A stretch of 64,000 nucleotides of DNA from Clostridia bacterium (GCA_017484085.1 JAFUTW010000037.1:1-64000), one strand, 5' to 3'; shown: positions 7,375-17,286, numbered from the stretch's first letter. Notes: generated by a model not told the origin, from the sequence alone. Numbers and translations are program-made.

Positions 7375-9543
7375 ATGCAGGATCCTTCCCAAAAACGTGA
7401 CAGAGTGATGCTGCAGGGCATCAGCCTGAGGGCGAGAAACGTGCTCATCGCCGTGGCGATGTACCTGGCTTTTCTCATCGTCGCCTTTGCAGTGATCTCC
7501 CCGGAACAGTATGATCTGGCTGCGGGAGACGTGGCGCCGGCGACGATTACGGCCAGCCGGGATATCGTGGATGAAAACGCGACGGAGCGCAGAAAGACGG
7601 CAGCCGTCGCGGCGGTCTCCAGCGTCTACTACAGGGACGAAAGCGTCTCCGAAGTGGTGCTGCAGGATCTGGAGACGGCTTTTTCGGGGCTGCGCTCTGT
7701 GCGGGAACTCGGCGCACAGATCCGTTCCGGTGACAGCTACAGCGGCGCCTATACCGACAGCGATTATCAGCAGGCTTCGGCGCTGGTCAGCGATCTGTCC
7801 CTCACCAACTTTCAGCTGAGAACGCTGATGAATACGACGGAAAGCGACTTTGAAAGCCTCTACCAAAGCCTGCTGAGCGCGACGCGGACAGCGCTGGTTT
7901 CCACAATCAACGAAGGGCAGGTGGAGGACGCTATCGCCAATATCCAGCAGATCGTGGCGTACAACACGCGGACCGACCTCTGGTACAATATCGGGATCCC
8001 ATTGCTGCGCAAACTGCTCAAGCCCAACATGCTGATCGACCAGGAAGCGACGGAGGCCAACCGCCAGAAAGCGGCGGAGGCGATCGAGCCCATCCTGTAC
8101 AAGCAGGGTCAGAACATCGTGGTCAAGGGAGACCGCGTGACGAGCGACCAGATCGCCGTCCTGGAGGCATTGGGCCTCATCAGCGGCGACGGACCGGATC
8201 TTTTGCTCTATCTGGGGACGGCGCTCATCGTGGCGTCGATCCTCGTCACGGTCATCCTGGTCGCAGACAGTTCTCTCCAAGTGGAGCTGCTCGGCAGGAA
8301 TTCCCTCATCATGTTTATCTCGGCGATGCTGACGGTGCTGGTCTGCCTGCTCGTCGGCAACTATACCGATATGGCGTACATGCCTGTGCTGATCGCGCCG
8401 ATCCTCGTGGTAAACCTGATCGGCGCCAGACCGGCGTATCTGACCAATCTGTTCATGTCCTTGTATTTTTCCTTCCTCGCCTTCAAGGGGACGGATATGC
8501 TGACGACGGACATGCTGCGCGTACTGCTGATGACGTCGGCCGGAGGAACGCTGGCGATCCATCTCATGCGGAAGAATCCGACGCGCGTCTATCTGCTGCT
8601 GGCGGGACTTGCGGCGGGAGCGCTGAACTTTGTGCTGCTCAGCTGTGTCGGCGCACTGACTTCTTCGGAGGGGATCCGCACCGTTCTGTCGCGCTCTTTT
8701 GCCGCCGTTCCAGGTTCGCTTTTGGCAGCCGTGCTGTGCATTGGGCTTCAGCCGGTCATGGAGTCGCTGTTCAACCTGATCACCCCGGCCAAACTGGTGG
8801 AGCTGTCCAATCCAAGCCAGCCCCTGCTGCGCCGCCTGATGATCGAAGCTCCCGGTACCTATCACCACTCCATGGTGGTGGCCAATCTCGCGGAAGCCGC
8901 GGCGGAAGAAGTCGGGGCGGATGCGCTGCTCGTCCGTGTCGGCGCGTATTACCACGACATCGGCAAGCTTCTTCGCCCGCAGTACTTCAAGGAAAACCAG
9001 GTGGGCGACAACCCGCATGACAGAACGGAGCCGCGGATGTCCGCCGCCATCCTCACGGAACACACGCGGGACGGCGCGGAGCTGGCCCGCAAGCAGCATC
9101 TTCCCCAGCAGATCATCGACCTCATCCAGCAGCACCACGGCGATACGCCGGTCATGTACTTCTACGCCAAGGCGATCGAAAAGTACGGTGCGGACAATGT
9201 GGATGTCGCCGACTACCGTTACGACGGCCCCAAGCCGCAGACGGAAGAGGCGGCCATCCTGATGCTGTCGGACACGGTGGAGGCCGCGGTCCGCTCGCTT
9301 CAGGATCCCACGAGGGAGAAGATGTCCGAGATGATCCGGAAACTGGTGCGCAACAAGATGGAGGACGGGCAGCTGGACGAGTGTACGCTGACCTTCCGGG
9401 ACATCGGAAAGATCTGTAACGCCTTTGAGACCGTGCTGCAGGGCGTCTTTCACGAGAGGATCGAGTATCCGGATCTCACGGCGAAGAAGGCAGGCCGTCC
9501 TCGTGAAAAAGGGCTGCGCAGCCGCGCGGGGGCAAGCAAATGA
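7375..9543 (+). CDS. pgpH: 7TM-HD cyclic-di-AMP phosphodiesterase (PgpH/YqfF type)
   Basis: A membrane HD-domain hydrolase that breaks down the second messenger c-di-AMP in Firmicutes. The 722-residue chain has one N-terminal membrane span (about 23-43), an extracytoplasmic 7TMR-HDED domain, seven membrane spans (about 280-470) and a cytoplasmic HD domain. Its metal ligands are visible in TYHHSM, YYHDIGKL (about 525) and QQHHGDT. Length and domain order match the family. It follows phoH closely and shares ATGA with ybeY, which implies translational coupling. Confidence 0.94.
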   Translation: MQDPSQKRDRVMLQGISLRARNVLIAVAMYLAFLIVAFAVISPEQYDLAAGDVAPATITASRDIVDENATERRKTAAVAAVSSVYYRDESVSEVVLQDLETAFSGLRSVRELGAQIRSGDSYSGAYTDSDYQQASALVSDLSLTNFQLRTLMNTTESDFESLYQSLLSATRTALVSTINEGQVEDAIANIQQIVAYNTRTDLWYNIGIPLLRKLLKPNMLIDQEATEANRQKAAEAIEPILYKQGQNIVVKGDRVTSDQIAVLEALGLISGDGPDLLLYLGTALIVASILVTVILVADSSLQVELLGRNSLIMFISAMLTVLVCLLVGNYTDMAYMPVLIAPILVVNLIGARPAYLTNLFMSLYFSFLAFKGTDMLTTDMLRVLLMTSAGGTLAIHLMRKNPTRVYLLLAGLAAGALNFVLLSCVGALTSSEGIRTVLSRSFAAVPGSLLAAVLCIGLQPVMESLFNLITPAKLVELSNPSQPLLRRLMIEAPGTYHHSMVVANLAEAAAEEVGADALLVRVGAYYHDIGKLLRPQYFKENQVGDNPHDRTEPRMSAAILTEHTRDGAELARKQHLPQQIIDLIQQHHGDTPVMYFYAKAIEKYGADNVDVADYRYDGPKPQTEEAAILMLSDTVEAAVRSLQDPTREKMSEMIRKLVRNKMEDGQLDECTLTFRDIGKICNAFETVLQGVFHERIEYPDLTAKKAGRPREKGLRSRAGASK

Positions 9544-10040
9544 TCAGGATCGAATGGGCGGATGAAGGCGGCCTGCTGCCGCAGCAGACGCGGAACTGGC
9601 TGACGCGGTGCGCCGAGACGGCCGTGCAGGCGGAAGGCGTCCGGGTACGGACAGCCGTAGCGCTGCACATCGTCGGCGATGATGAGATCCACGTACTCAA
9701 CCGAGAATACAGGGGGATCGACAGGGCTACGGACGTTCTGTCCTTCCCGACGGTTTCCTATCCTTATCCGAAGACGGCGGGCAGCTGTGAAGATCGGCTC
9801 CTCATGGAGTACGACGACGAGCTGCAGGCGGCTTTTCTGGGCGACATCATCCTGTCGATGGATCATGCGCGGGCGCAGGCTGCGGAATACGGGCACAGCG
9901 AGGAACGCGAGTGCGGCTACCTGTTCGTTCACGGCCTCTTTCACCTGATGGGATACGACCACATCGAAGAAGAGGACCGCGTGAAAATGCGCGCGATGGA
10001 AGAAAAGGTACTCAGCCTCATCGGGCTGACAAGGGGTTAA
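9540..10040 (+). CDS. ybeY: Endoribonuclease YbeY, rRNA maturation
   Basis: YbeY is a zinc-dependent single-strand endoribonuclease needed for 16S rRNA 3'-end maturation and ribosome quality control. The 166-residue protein carries the metal-binding motif HGLFHLMGYDH (about 131-141). Upstream it has the conserved segment LNREYRGIDRATDVLSFP. The start overlaps the pgpH stop as ATGA, and era begins 5 bases after its stop, so the three genes are tightly coupled. Confidence 0.95.
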   Translation: MIRIEWADEGGLLPQQTRNWLTRCAETAVQAEGVRVRTAVALHIVGDDEIHVLNREYRGIDRATDVLSFPTVSYPYPKTAGSCEDRLLMEYDDELQAAFLGDIILSMDHARAQAAEYGHSEERECGYLFVHGLFHLMGYDHIEEEDRVKMRAMEEKVLSLIGLTRG

Positions 10041-10045
10041 GATCA

Positions 10046-10939
10046 ATGGAGAATACGAAAAAGTTTCATTCCGGTTTCGTGGCTATAACGGGGCGGCCGA
10101 ACGTCGGCAAATCCACCCTGATGAACGCCATGATCGGCGAAAAGGTGGCGATCGTCAGCAATAAGCCGCAGACGACGCGCAACCGCATCATGGGCGTGAT
10201 GACAGGGGAGGATTGGCAGATCGTCTTCCTGGACACGCCCGGCCTGCACACACCGCGCACGAAGCTGGGCGAGGTGATGATGAAGAGCGCGGCGGATGCC
10301 GTGGACGGGATCGACCTGCTCATCGTCATGGTGGACGCGCATGCGACCGGCAGGGAGGACCGGCGGATCGTGGAGGAGTACGCGAAGCTGCCGATGCCGA
10401 AGATCCTCGTGCTGAACAAGACGGACCTGCTGGATGAGAAGGGCGTGCTGGATGCGATTTCCTCCTTTGCCGGCGCGGGCTATACGGAGATCGTGCCGGT
10501 CAGCGCCGTTTCCGGACGGGGAATGGACGAACTGAAAAAGACGATCCTGGAAAAACTGCCGGAGGGGCCTCAGTACTTTCCCTCGGATATGATGACAGAC
10601 CAGCCGGAACGCGACCTGTGTGCCGAGATCATCCGCGAAAAGGCGCTTATCCATTTAAAGGATGAGGTACCGCACGGCATCGGTGTGGAGATGATGTCCT
10701 TTGCGGTGAAGAGCGAGACGCTGACGGAGATCCATGCGACGATCTACTGCGAGAAGCAGGGACACAAAGGGATCATCATCGGCAAAAACGGCAGCATGCT
10801 GAAGCTGATCGGCGCGGAGGCCAGGCGCGATATCGAGCGGCTGCTGGATACCCGGGTCAACCTTCAGCTTTGGGTAAAGGTTCGGGAGGACTGGCGCAAC
10901 CGGATCTCAGACCTGCGTACCCTGGGCTACGATGCATAA
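10046..10939 (+). CDS. era: GTPase Era
   Basis: Era is an essential GTPase that binds the 3' end of 16S rRNA and checks 30S assembly. The 297-residue product has G1 GRPNVGKS (16-23), G3 DTPGLH, G4 NKTD and a C-terminal KH domain containing GIIIGKNGSMLKLIG (about 241-255). ATG 10046 follows AAGGGG; a longer open frame upstream overlaps ybeY and is not used. In Bacillus, dgkA, cdd and recO often lie near era, but they are missing here. Confidence 0.97.
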   Translation: MENTKKFHSGFVAITGRPNVGKSTLMNAMIGEKVAIVSNKPQTTRNRIMGVMTGEDWQIVFLDTPGLHTPRTKLGEVMMKSAADAVDGIDLLIVMVDAHATGREDRRIVEEYAKLPMPKILVLNKTDLLDEKGVLDAISSFAGAGYTEIVPVSAVSGRGMDELKKTILEKLPEGPQYFPSDMMTDQPERDLCAEIIREKALIHLKDEVPHGIGVEMMSFAVKSETLTEIHATIYCEKQGHKGIIIGKNGSMLKLIGAEARRDIERLLDTRVNLQLWVKVREDWRNRISDLRTLGYDA

Positions 10940-10958
10940 GCAACATCAGCACAAAAAG

Positions 10959-10987
10959 AGAAGCGTTTGCCCGCGGCAGGCGCTTCT
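10959..10987 (+). other. Hairpin between era and mutY
   Basis: AGAAGCG (10959-10965) pairs with CGCTTCT (10981-10987), with an inner TTGCC/GGCA extension. No T run follows, so it may be an attenuating or RNA-stabilising stem rather than a full terminator. Confidence 0.4.
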
Positions 10988-11001
10988 GTATTAGGAACGG
11001 T

Positions 11002-12054
11002 ATGGGTAAAGAGGAGCAATTCGGCAGGCAGCTCACTGCGTGGTACGCTGAGGGGCACAGAGACCTGCCCTGGCGGAGTGCGCCGGGCGCCTACGAGGTC
11101 TGGATTTCGGAGATCATGCTGCAGCAGACACGGGCGGAGACGGTCATCCCGTATTACCGCCGTTTTCTTGCGCTCTTTCCGGATGTTCGCGCACTGGCAG
11201 ACAGTGACGAGACGGAGCTGCTGAAGGCATGGGAAGGACTGGGCTACTACAGCCGCGCCAGGAACCTGAGGCGTGCTGCCCGGGAGATCGAAGAGCGGTA
11301 CGGGGGCGAACTTCCCGCATCCGTCGCCGAGCTGCGGCGCCTCCCCGGGATCGGAGACTATACGGCAGGGGCGATCGCAAGTATCGCTTTCGGCGTCCCG
11401 GCTCCGGCGGTGGACGGAAACTTTGAACGCGTCTGGTGCCGGTACTTCGGGATCGGCAAAGTGATGGATCCTGAGGCCCGGAAGCAGCTGGCAAGAGATG
11501 CCGAAGACCTGGTGCCGCGGGACAACCCGGGAGCGTTTGCCAACGCCGTCATGGAGCTGGGGGCGACCGTCTGTCTGCCGCGCTCGCCCAAATGCGGGCA
11601 GTGCCCGCTTGCGGGCGAGTGCAGCGCAAAGGCACAGGGGGATCCGGAGGCGCTGCCCGTGAAGCCGAAGAAAAAGGGCCAGCGGGTCGAGCTCCGAAGC
11701 CAGATGCTGGTCTTCGGCAGGCAGGGCGTTCTGCTTTGCCGCAGGGAAGAGCGACTTCTGCAGGGGCTTTTCGTCTTCCCGGACAGGGAAGGGGACCTGA
11801 CGCCGGAACAGATGTGCGAAGCGCTGGAGGAGATGGGCGTTCCTGCCGCCTATGAAGAGGCGCTCGGCCCGGCACGTCACGTCTTTACCCATATCATCTG
11901 GGAAATGCGCATTCACGCTTTCCGCGCGCTGGAAGACGTCCCGGCGCCGGAAGGCGCTTTGTGGGCGGATGCGGGAACGCTGTCCGCGCTGCCCCTGCCT
12001 TCGGCTGTACGTGCCGCCAAAGAGCTGGCGCTCACGAGGATGAGCCGGGGATGA
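11002..12054 (+). CDS. mutY: Adenine DNA glycosylase MutY
   Basis: MutY removes adenine mispaired with 8-oxoguanine. The 350-residue protein has the catalytic-Glu segment EIMLQQTRAE, the helix-hairpin-helix LPGIGDYTAGAI (about 114-125), VDGNFERV with the conserved Asp, and the 4Fe-4S ligands C-x6-C-x2-C-x5-C in CLPRSPKCGQCPLAGEC (about 192-208). A C-terminal NUDIX-like domain for 8-oxoG recognition follows. ATG 11002 has AGGA 6-9 bases upstream; the longer frame overlaps era. It sits between era and priA in the same direction, with a hairpin before it. Confidence 0.95.
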   Translation: MGKEEQFGRQLTAWYAEGHRDLPWRSAPGAYEVWISEIMLQQTRAETVIPYYRRFLALFPDVRALADSDETELLKAWEGLGYYSRARNLRRAAREIEERYGGELPASVAELRRLPGIGDYTAGAIASIAFGVPAPAVDGNFERVWCRYFGIGKVMDPEARKQLARDAEDLVPRDNPGAFANAVMELGATVCLPRSPKCGQCPLAGECSAKAQGDPEALPVKPKKKGQRVELRSQMLVFGRQGVLLCRREERLLQGLFVFPDREGDLTPEQMCEALEEMGVPAAYEEALGPARHVFTHIIWEMRIHAFRALEDVPAPEGALWADAGTLSALPLPSAVRAAKELALTRMSRG

Positions 12055-12085
12055 CGGCGGCCTGTTAAGAAAAGGAGCGAATAGC

Positions 12086-14329
12086 TTGCGGTTTTGTCAG
12101 GTTATTGTGGACATCGCGCATGAAGACGTGGACCGCGTCTTCACCTACCGCATTCCGGAGGGGATGACGGTTCTGCCCGGGATGCGCGTACACGTGCCGT
12201 TTGGCCACAGAAAGCGGATCGAAGGGATCGTCATCCGCTTCGAGGAGCACTGCGACGTCCCGGAGGACAGGATCCGGGAGATTCAGGAACCGCTTGAGGA
12301 TTATCCCGTCATCCTGCCGCAGCTGCTGGATCTGGCGGACTACATCCACAGGACTTCCTTCTGCGCGATGGCACAGGCGCTGAGGCTCCTGTATCCCGCT
12401 GAAATGCGCGGAGAGCGCATAACGCAGAAGAAAAGGGAGTTTGCCGTCCTCACCGTGCCGGAGGATATACGGACGCAGGTGCGGGAAGCGCAGCACAGGG
12501 CGCCCAAGCGTGCGGCGATCCTGGAAGCGCTTGAGCAGTCAGAGGGGAATGAAGCGGAGACCGCCTTGCTGCGCAGCAGGCTGGGTGAATGCCGGCAGGC
12601 ACTGACGGCGCTTGCCGCCATGGGCCTCATCCGGCTGGAACAGAGGGAGATCCTGCGCAGGCCCTACGGGGAGATGGAAGCGCTGTCTGCAGCGGACCCC
12701 GAACTCACACTGGAACAGCGTGCCGTCCTGTCGCAGCTGCTGCCGGCGATTGACCGCGGCGAAGGCAGATTCCTGCTTTACGGCGTTACAGGCAGCGGAA
12801 AGACGGAGGTTTACATCCGTGCCGTCCGGGCCGTGGCGGCGCAGGGAAAGACGGCGATCGTGCTGGTTCCGGAAATCGCGCTGACGCCGCAGATGGTATC
12901 CTGGTTCCGCTCCCGCTTCGGCGAGGATGCGGCGGTTTTGCATTCCAGGCTCTCTCCGGGAGAGCGCTACGACGAGTGGCGCAGGATCCGCAGAGGCGAG
13001 GTACGGGTGGTCATCGGCGCCCGGTCTGCGATTTTTGCGCCGCTGGACAGGGTCGGCCTCATCATCGTGGATGAGGAGCACGAGCAGACCTATCAGGCGG
13101 AAAACACACCGCAGTACGATGCGCGCGACCTGGCACGGCGGCGCTGCGAGCGCGAAGGCGCAACGCTGCTGCTGGCCAGCGCGACGCCGAGCCTGCGCAG
13201 CTTTGCACTGGCACAGCGCGGGGATTTGACGCTGCTGGAAATGCCCACCAGGGTCGCTGGAAGGCCGCTGCCGGAGGTCCGCATCATCGATATGCGGGAA
13301 GAGCTTCGCCAGGGAAACCGTTCCGTGTTTTCCGGCGCGATGCTGGACGGGCTGACCCGGTGCATGGAGGCAGGAAAGCAGGCGATCCTCTTCGTCAACC
13401 GCAGGGGCTATTCGACATTTGTTTCCTGCAGGAGCTGCGGCTACACGGTGCAGTGCCCGCACTGCGATATTTCGATGACCTATCATTCAAGCGGGAACGT
13501 GCTCCGCTGCCACTACTGCGGCATGGAGCAGCCGGTGCCAGCCGAATGCCCGGAGTGCGGGAGCCGCTATATCCGCTACTTCGGAACGGGGACGCAGCGC
13601 GTGGAGGAGGAAGTCCGCCGGCGTTTCCCCGGGGTGCTGGCGCTGCGGATGGACAACGATACGACGAGAGGGAAGGACGCGCATGCGACGATCCTGGAGC
13701 GCTTCCGTTCCGGAGAGGCGAAGATCCTCGTGGGGACACAGATGATCGCCAAAGGGCTGGATTTCCCCAATGTGACGATGGTGGGGATCGTCGCTGCGGA
13801 TGCGATGCTGAAGCTGCCTGATTACCGCTCGGCGGAGCGCGCCTTCCAACTGCTGACCCAGGTGGCCGGCAGGGCGGGGCGGGCGGATACGTCCGGCGAG
13901 GTCTTCCTGCAGACGTACGATCCGGAACACTACGCGGTAGAAACTGCAAGCCGGCAGGATTACAGGGCGTTTTATGAAAGAGAGATGCATTACCGCCGTC
14001 AGGCGCTGTATCCCCCGTTCACGGTGATCGCGCGCCTCGTTTTTGAAGCGGATGAGGATGAGCGGGGCAGGCGGGAGGCATCAGCCGCTGCCGGGGAGAT
14101 GGAGGCCTTTTTTGAAAAGCGGCTCTATCTCAAAAAATACCTGAAGACGATGCGCGTGCTGGAATGCCCTGTTCACCGCATACGTGACAAGTACCGGTGG
14201 GAGCTGGTTGTGAAGATGGTGGATCAGCCCGTGTGCAGAGAGGCTCTGGAGAGGCTGAGCGCGCTGGCTGAAGGGGACCGGACAGGCTGCCGTTCGGTAT
14301 GCCAGATCAACCCGCAGTCTCTGCTGTGA
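12086..14329 (+). CDS. priA: Primosomal helicase PriA
   Basis: PriA restarts stalled replication forks and loads the replicative helicase. The 747-residue protein shows the N-terminal 3'-DNA-binding domain (VDIAHEDVDRVFTYRIP), Walker A GVTGSGKTEVYI (about 233), Walker B DEEHEQTYQ (about 330) and four CxxC pairs for two zincs (CRSC, CPHC, CHYC, CPEC). Helicase motifs V/VI follow (GTQMIAKGLDFP, QVAGRAGR). The TTG start at 12086 has AAGGAG 8 bases upstream. It heads the conserved priA-def-fmt-rsmB-rlmN-prpC-prkC-rsgA-rpe-thiN run. Confidence 0.96.
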   Translation: MRFCQVIVDIAHEDVDRVFTYRIPEGMTVLPGMRVHVPFGHRKRIEGIVIRFEEHCDVPEDRIREIQEPLEDYPVILPQLLDLADYIHRTSFCAMAQALRLLYPAEMRGERITQKKREFAVLTVPEDIRTQVREAQHRAPKRAAILEALEQSEGNEAETALLRSRLGECRQALTALAAMGLIRLEQREILRRPYGEMEALSAADPELTLEQRAVLSQLLPAIDRGEGRFLLYGVTGSGKTEVYIRAVRAVAAQGKTAIVLVPEIALTPQMVSWFRSRFGEDAAVLHSRLSPGERYDEWRRIRRGEVRVVIGARSAIFAPLDRVGLIIVDEEHEQTYQAENTPQYDARDLARRRCEREGATLLLASATPSLRSFALAQRGDLTLLEMPTRVAGRPLPEVRIIDMREELRQGNRSVFSGAMLDGLTRCMEAGKQAILFVNRRGYSTFVSCRSCGYTVQCPHCDISMTYHSSGNVLRCHYCGMEQPVPAECPECGSRYIRYFGTGTQRVEEEVRRRFPGVLALRMDNDTTRGKDAHATILERFRSGEAKILVGTQMIAKGLDFPNVTMVGIVAADAMLKLPDYRSAERAFQLLTQVAGRAGRADTSGEVFLQTYDPEHYAVETASRQDYRAFYEREMHYRRQALYPPFTVIARLVFEADEDERGRREASAAAGEMEAFFEKRLYLKKYLKTMRVLECPVHRIRDKYRWELVVKMVDQPVCREALERLSALAEGDRTGCRSVCQINPQSLL

Positions 14330-14356
14330 GGGGTTTTCTTCGGAAAGAAAATGCGT

Positions 14357-14362
14357 TATAAT
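14357..14362 (+). promoter_or_regulatory. Possible promoter (-10) before def
   Basis: TATAAT at 14357-14362, 27 bases after the priA stop. The matching -35 region (TTTTCT at 14334-14339, 17-bp spacer) is weak, so this is a possible internal operon promoter. Confidence 0.4.
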
Positions 14363-14412
14363 TAAAAAGTTCGTGACAAAGACTTTTGTGAGACAAGGGA
14401 GACGGTTTTGCT

Positions 14413-14907
14413 ATGGCACTGAGAACGATTCTGCATATTGAAGACGATCTGCTCCGCAAAAAGAGCCGGCCGGTTGAGAAGTTTGACGCAAAGCTTGCAA
14501 AGCTGCTGGACGACATGGCTGAGACGATGTACGCTGCGGAGGGTGTCGGCCTTGCCGCACCGCAGGTGGCTGTACTGCGCCGTGTCGTCGTGATGGATTG
14601 CGGCGACGGGCTGATCGAGATGGTCAACCCGGAGATCATCGCCACCTCCGGAGAGCAGGAGGATGCGGAGGGCTGCCTGTCCGTACCCGGACGGCGCGGC
14701 CTCGTCAAGCGGCCGATGAACGTGACCGTGCGGTTTAAAGACCGCAGCGGGGAAACCTGCGAACTGGAAGCGGAAGGCCTGCTTGCGCGCTGCATCATGC
14801 ATGAGACGGACCATCTGGACGGCCGGCTGTACGTGGACATCATGGAGCGCGAGCTCTTTGAAGACGATGAGACCGGGGAAGACGATCCGGAAGAGGAACA
14901 GGAATGA
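14413..14907 (+). CDS. def: Peptide deformylase
   Basis: Removes the formyl group from N-terminal Met of new proteins, using a metal ion. The 164-residue protein shows all three family motifs: GVGLAAPQ (44-51), EGCLSVPG (about 86-93, Cys ligand) and HETDH (about 130-134, His ligands and catalytic Glu). It has an acidic C-terminal tail (EDDPEEEQE). Its last codons overlap fmt by ATGA, matching the functional pairing of deformylase and formyltransferase. Confidence 0.97.
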   Translation: MALRTILHIEDDLLRKKSRPVEKFDAKLAKLLDDMAETMYAAEGVGLAAPQVAVLRRVVVMDCGDGLIEMVNPEIIATSGEQEDAEGCLSVPGRRGLVKRPMNVTVRFKDRSGETCELEAEGLLARCIMHETDHLDGRLYVDIMERELFEDDETGEDDPEEEQE

Positions 14908-15842
14908 GAATCGTAATGATGGGGACACCCGATTTCGCGGTGCCTTCCCTGAAGGCGCTGATCCGGGAAGGCTACGAGGTCGTGGGCGTTTTCTGCCAGC
15001 CGGACAGGCCAAAGGGGCGCGGCCACAAGCTGGCGGCCTGTCCCGTAAAGGAGGAGGCGCTGCGTGCAGGGATCCCGGTATTCCAGCCGGAGAAGATCAA
15101 GAGCCCGGAAGGGCTGGCGATGCTGCGCTCGCTGGAGCCCGATCTCTGCGTGACAGCCGCGTTCGGGCAGCTGCTTTCCAGGGACTGCCTGGCGGTTCCC
15201 CGTTTCGGGACGATCAATGTGCACGCTTCGCTGCTACCCAAACACCGCGGCAGCGCGCCGGTGCATTACAGCATCATCTGCGGGGACAAAGAGACCGGCA
15301 TCACGACGATGATGACAGATGTCGGGATGGACACGGGCGACATCCTGATGAAGGCCAGCACGCGCATCAGCGAGGACGACACCGCAGAGACGCTGACGCA
15401 CAAGCTGTCGCTCCTGGGCGCCGAGCTGCTGATCGAAACGATCGGAGCGATGGAGAACGGTTCGTTGGTGCGCACGCCGCAGGACGAGTCGCGCGCGACG
15501 TACGAGCCCAAACTCACGCGGGAAACGGGACGGATCGACTGGACAAAGAAAGCCAGAGAGATCGACCGACTGGTGCGCGGCACCGACCCGTGGCCGGCGG
15601 CTTTTACCACTTTCGGGGAAGAGACGATGAAGGTTTTTGCCGTGCGAAGGATAGCGGGAAAACCGGAAGCGGAGCCCGGCACGGTGCTGACGGCAGACGC
15701 AAAGAGCGGCCTCGCCGTAGCGTGCGGGGATTCGGTGCTGGAACTTCTGGAGATCCAGATGCCCGGACAGCGCCGTATGCCCGCCGGGGATTATCTGCGC
15801 GGACACAGCATGGACACGGGGATCCGGCTGGGAGGAGACTGA
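14904..15842 (+). CDS. fmt: Methionyl-tRNA formyltransferase
   Basis: Formylates initiator Met-tRNA using 10-formyl-tetrahydrofolate. The 312-residue protein starts MRIVMMGTPDFAVPSLKAL and carries the active-site signature HASLLPKHRGSAPV (about 107-120) and the catalytic Asp region DVGMDTGDI. A C-terminal OB-like domain begins near residue 205. The start overlaps def (ATGA) and rsmB begins 2 bases after its stop. Confidence 0.97.
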   Translation: MRIVMMGTPDFAVPSLKALIREGYEVVGVFCQPDRPKGRGHKLAACPVKEEALRAGIPVFQPEKIKSPEGLAMLRSLEPDLCVTAAFGQLLSRDCLAVPRFGTINVHASLLPKHRGSAPVHYSIICGDKETGITTMMTDVGMDTGDILMKASTRISEDDTAETLTHKLSLLGAELLIETIGAMENGSLVRTPQDESRATYEPKLTRETGRIDWTKKAREIDRLVRGTDPWPAAFTTFGEETMKVFAVRRIAGKPEAEPGTVLTADAKSGLAVACGDSVLELLEIQMPGQRRMPAGDYLRGHSMDTGIRLGGD

Positions 15843-15844
15843 AG

Positions 15845-17269
15845 ATGGCATTTGACGGTTCCAAAAGAAACATGAAACCGCGCAGCGGCAACGGGTTTGC
15901 GCACCGCGAAGGACGGGGACAGACCGCAGCCGGCGGCCTTGCCTCGCGCCGCGTTGCGCTGGATACGCTGCTGGATGTCAGCCGGTCGGATGCGTACGCC
16001 TCGCTTGCACTGGAAAAGCGGCTGGATCAGTCGCACCTTTCGCAGCGGGACAGGGCGTTTGTAACGCGCCTTGTGTACGGAACGATCGAAAACCGGATCC
16101 AGCTGGACTGGCTGATCGACAGCTTCCTGGAGGAAAACAAGGAGATCGAGCCCGTTCTCCGGGAGATCCTGCGCATGGGCGCCTTCCAGATCTTCAAGCT
16201 GGACAGGGTGCCGGACATGGCGGCCGTAAACGAATCCGTATCGCTGACGCGCTCCATGGGGCTGGAGAGCTTTACGGGACTTGCCAATGCCGTGCTGCGC
16301 AATATGATCCGCCAGAAGGACTCGATCGAGTGGCCGAGGCCGCAGGAGGATCCCGTCCGCTACCTCTCTATCCTGTTCAGCGCGCCGGAGGAGCTTTGCC
16401 GTCTGCTGATCGATGCCTGGGGAGAGCATACGGCACTGGAGATACTGCGCTACCGGCCGGATACGCGAACGGTGGACGTGCGTGCCAACGCGCTGCGGTG
16501 CACACCGGAGCGCCTGCGCCGGCTGATGGCCGAGGAGGAGCTCCACTGGCAGGAAGGCACCGTGCCGGGCGTGCTCAAAGTGCAGAACGCAGGAGACCTG
16601 ACACGGCTCCGCGCTTTTCAGAACGGTCTGTTCACCATACAGGGGGAGAGTTCCGTTCTGGCTGCCAGGGCGGTACATGCAAAACCCGGCCAGACTGTCC
16701 TGGATGCGTGCGCCGCGCCGGGCGGAAAGAGCGCCGTTCTGGCTGAAGACATGAAGGGCAGCGGGCGCGTGTACGCGTGGGATACCCATGCGCACCGCGT
16801 TGAGCTGATCCAGAAGACGGTGAAGCGCCTTTTCCTGGATAACGTGCGCCCGATGCTGAGGGATGCCACGCAGCCCCGCCCGGAGATGGCGGGGACGCTG
16901 GATGCCGCGCTGGTCGACGCACCTTGCTCCGGAACGGGCGTTATGACGGAGAAACCGGATCTCAAGTACAGGGTTACCGCGGAAGGCGTTCAGTCGCTTT
17001 GCGAAACGCAGAAGGCGATCCTGGACGCTGTCGCGCCGATGGTAAAGCCGGGCGGAACACTGGTCTATTCCACCTGCTCCGTCCTGCCGCAGGAGAATGA
17101 AAAGCAGGTGCAGGCCTTCCTTCAGCGCCATGGAGAGTATGAGGTCTGGCCGCTTGCGGGAGAGCTTCCGGAAGCCCTGGCGGCAAAGGAAGGGGAATTC
17201 GGCCTGCAGCTCTTTGCACATCGGGACGGGATGGACGGTTTTTACATCTGCAGGATGCGCAGAAAGTGA
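15845..17269 (+). CDS. rsmB: 16S rRNA m5C967 methyltransferase RsmB (Sun)
   Basis: Methylates C967 of 16S rRNA with S-adenosylmethionine. The 474-residue protein has a basic N-terminal tail, a NusB-like RNA-binding domain (about 35-165) and a Rossmann methyltransferase domain. The SAM motif is DACAAPGGKS (about 286), the catalytic Cys lies in DAPCSGTGV (about 358) and the second motif Cys in STCSVLPQENE. ATG 15845 follows GGGAGGAG that overlaps the end of fmt. A longer open frame starting inside def is a shadow extension. Confidence 0.95.
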   Translation: MAFDGSKRNMKPRSGNGFAHREGRGQTAAGGLASRRVALDTLLDVSRSDAYASLALEKRLDQSHLSQRDRAFVTRLVYGTIENRIQLDWLIDSFLEENKEIEPVLREILRMGAFQIFKLDRVPDMAAVNESVSLTRSMGLESFTGLANAVLRNMIRQKDSIEWPRPQEDPVRYLSILFSAPEELCRLLIDAWGEHTALEILRYRPDTRTVDVRANALRCTPERLRRLMAEEELHWQEGTVPGVLKVQNAGDLTRLRAFQNGLFTIQGESSVLAARAVHAKPGQTVLDACAAPGGKSAVLAEDMKGSGRVYAWDTHAHRVELIQKTVKRLFLDNVRPMLRDATQPRPEMAGTLDAALVDAPCSGTGVMTEKPDLKYRVTAEGVQSLCETQKAILDAVAPMVKPGGTLVYSTCSVLPQENEKQVQAFLQRHGEYEVWPLAGELPEALAAKEGEFGLQLFAHRDGMDGFYICRMRRK

Positions 17270-17286
17270 CGCTACAGGGGGAACGT

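Noticed and set aside
6034-9453. A very long open frame on the minus strand (over 1100 codons)
   Set aside because: It lies antisense to phoH and pgpH, whose motifs are unmistakable. The antisense protein is rich in His/Arg/Gln, as expected from GC-rich shadow frames.
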